Shown: positions 63,019 through 64,000 of the stretch, piece after piece | How the letters are laid out: each line of letters opens with the position of its first letter | Numbering within the stretch: position 1 is the stretch's first letter | Origin: Galbibacter sp. BG1 | GTDB taxonomy: Bacteria > Bacteroidota > Bacteroidia > Flavobacteriales > Flavobacteriaceae | Length of the DNA: 64,000 nt | Direction of reading: 5' to 3' | Assembly (NCBI RefSeq): GCF_013391805.1 | Contig: NZ_CP058364.1 | Span: forward strand, 2,795,501 to 2,859,500 | Program-made: the position numbers and the translations under genes | Notes under the pieces: model-generated | The model's database searches: none | Told to the model about the DNA's origin: nothing | Seen by the model: only the letters and a program-made list of their open reading frames with translations

Positions 63019-63864
63019 ATGAAAAAATTAATTGTATTGGCCTGCGCACTTTTGGGCGGTTTCGCTTTAAATGCACAGGTAGTGACACCACAACCAAGTC
63101 CGACTTCCAAATTGGAACAAAAAGTTGGATTAACCGATGTTACTGTTGCCTACTCAAGGCCTTCCATGCGTGGTAGGGCTGTTTTTGGAGATTTAGTGCC
63201 TTACGGTGCGCTATGGCGTACAGGTGCAAACCAAAATACGATTGTAACTTTTAGCGATGATGTTAAAATTGGAGGAAAGGAATTGAAAAAGGGAAGTTAT
63301 GCACTTTTTACAAAGCCAGGAAAGGATAATTGGGAGGTAATGTTTTACACAGACACTAATAATTGGGGAACTCCACAAGAGTGGGATGAAAGTAAAGTAG
63401 CACTTAAAACAACCGCAAAGACTTTTAAATTACCTTTTGAAGTAGAAACATTTACAATCGATGTGGATAACCTAACCAACAACGGTGCTTCTTTGGGAAT
63501 TGTTTGGGAGAATACCTATGTGGAAATTCCGTTTGAAGTTCCTACTCAAGAAAAAGCCATGGCCAGTATTGAGAAAGTTATGGGCGGACCTCAGGGAGGA
63601 GATTACTATGCTGCTGCTGTTTATTATTTACAGGAAGGAAAAAACTTGGATCAGGCGCAAGAGTGGATCGATAAAGCTATTGCTACACAAAAAGAAGCTC
63701 CGTTTTGGATGCTAAGACAAAAATCCCTTATTCTAGCTGCCAAGGGAGATAAAAAAGGAGCTATTGAAACGGCCAAACAGTCCTTGGCTGCAGCAGAAAA
63801 AGCTGGCAACAAAGATTACGTAAAACTTAATCAAGATTCCTTAGCCGAGTGGGGAGCTAAATAA
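63019..63864 (+). CDS. DUF2911 secreted protein with C-terminal helical repeat
   Basis: A 281-residue protein with a signal peptide ending ALNAQ (about 20). The DUF2911 domain (about 25-175) carries PSPTSKLEQKVGLTDVTVAYSRPSMRGR and YGALWRTGANQNTIVTFSDDVKIGGKELKKGSYALFTKPG, both strongly conserved in Bacteroidota. The last 100 residues are TPR-like helices (EWIDKAIATQKEAPFWMLRQ, ILAAKGDKKGAIETAKQSL). It is probably periplasmic; the function is unknown. It has its own upstream region of 174 bases and a strong terminator. Confidence 0.9.
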   Translation: MKKLIVLACALLGGFALNAQVVTPQPSPTSKLEQKVGLTDVTVAYSRPSMRGRAVFGDLVPYGALWRTGANQNTIVTFSDDVKIGGKELKKGSYALFTKPGKDNWEVMFYTDTNNWGTPQEWDESKVALKTTAKTFKLPFEVETFTIDVDNLTNNGASLGIVWENTYVEIPFEVPTQEKAMASIEKVMGGPQGGDYYAAAVYYLQEGKNLDQAQEWIDKAIATQKEAPFWMLRQKSLILAAKGDKKGAIETAKQSLAAAEKAGNKDYVKLNQDSLAEWGAK

Positions 63865-63889
63865 ACTAATAAATTCTGTCATTTTTCAG

Positions 63890-63926
63890 AAGAGCTGGTA
63901 CATCTAATTGTACCAGCTCTTTTTAT
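63890..63926 (+). terminator. Terminator of the DUF2911 gene
   Basis: A perfect 13-base-pair stem (63890-63902 with 63909-63921) closes TCTAAT and is followed by T residues, 26 bases past the stop codon. The last 74 bases of the window show no further gene start. Confidence 0.88.
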
Positions 63927-64000
63927 TTTAATATTCTTTCTAAATGTATAGTGTTTCACTTGTTTTATAAAAAGGATTTGAGTTTTTTCGCTAAGTTTAA

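Noticed and set aside
1-64000. CRISPR array, insertion sequences, prophage or integrase
   Set aside because: No regularly spaced direct repeats, transposase or integrase motifs, or terminal inverted repeats were seen on either strand.

Overview
The window is about 64 kb of low-GC chromosomal DNA (mid to upper 30s percent GC by eye) from a member of the Bacteroidota, most likely a free-living or marine Flavobacteriaceae. Four things point there. There is a SusC/SusD pair and another TonB-dependent receptor with an N-terminal carboxypeptidase-like domain. Typical flavobacterial families occur (DUF2911, DUF349, DUF4251, LysM plus substrate-binding fusion, OstA-like). Several genes carry the Bacteroidota -7 promoter box TAnnTTTG and no Shine-Dalgarno sequence. 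The gene orders purA-fur and zapA-(6S-like RNA)-rny also fit. I see no phage, insertion sequence, integrase or CRISPR array. The region reads as ordinary core chromosome with one sugar-utilisation locus and a small decaying patch near 60 kb.

Layout. 1-5.3 kb (minus): end of a TPR protein, a class III aminotransferase, an OstA-like protein, purA and a Fur-family regulator. 5.6-11.6 kb: a secreted repeat protein, tRNA-Pro(TGG), a lipoprotein sugar dehydrogenase, an MFS exporter, a lipoprotein and a tandem ABC ATPase. 11.6-16.4 kb (minus): a tight envelope operon of M23 peptidase, TonB receptor and LpoB/CsgG-like protein. 16.6-19.1 kb (plus): a cell-division module (ZapB-like, ZapA), a strongly structured 6S-like RNA and ribonuclease Y. 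19.2-30.1 kb: mixed metabolic and stress genes (lactonase, CsbD, glycoside hydrolase-like protein, CysH, TerB-like, DUF2254, Hsp20) and an ABC exporter operon. 30.2-33.6 kb: an M20 peptidase and two tandemly duplicated esterases. 33.7-41.4 kb: a MoxR/BchI-like ATPase with a VWA partner, DUF4251, DUF349 and a TPR histidine kinase.

41.6-55.2 kb is a coherent N-acetylglucosamine/chito-oligosaccharide locus. SusC/SusD would import oligosaccharide across the outer membrane and a GH20 hexosaminidase lipoprotein would release GlcNAc. A NagP/FucP-type transporter would take it across the inner membrane and a BadF-type kinase would phosphorylate it. A NagB deaminase fused to a PIG-L deacetylase domain would convert the product to fructose-6-phosphate. 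A LytS-type histidine kinase and LytTR response regulator are transcribed divergently from susC, and an imperfect inverted repeat in the shared upstream region is a candidate operator. No separate nagA is present, so the PIG-L domain is a candidate for that missing step.

55.5-64 kb: guaA with an apparently leaderless promoter, a LysM/substrate-binding fusion overlapping an OsmC gene, and a patch of small genes including a VOC-family gene interrupted by one in-frame TGA. DUF2306, photolyase and DUF2911 genes follow. All functions are family-level assignments made by reading the translated sequence; no database search was run.
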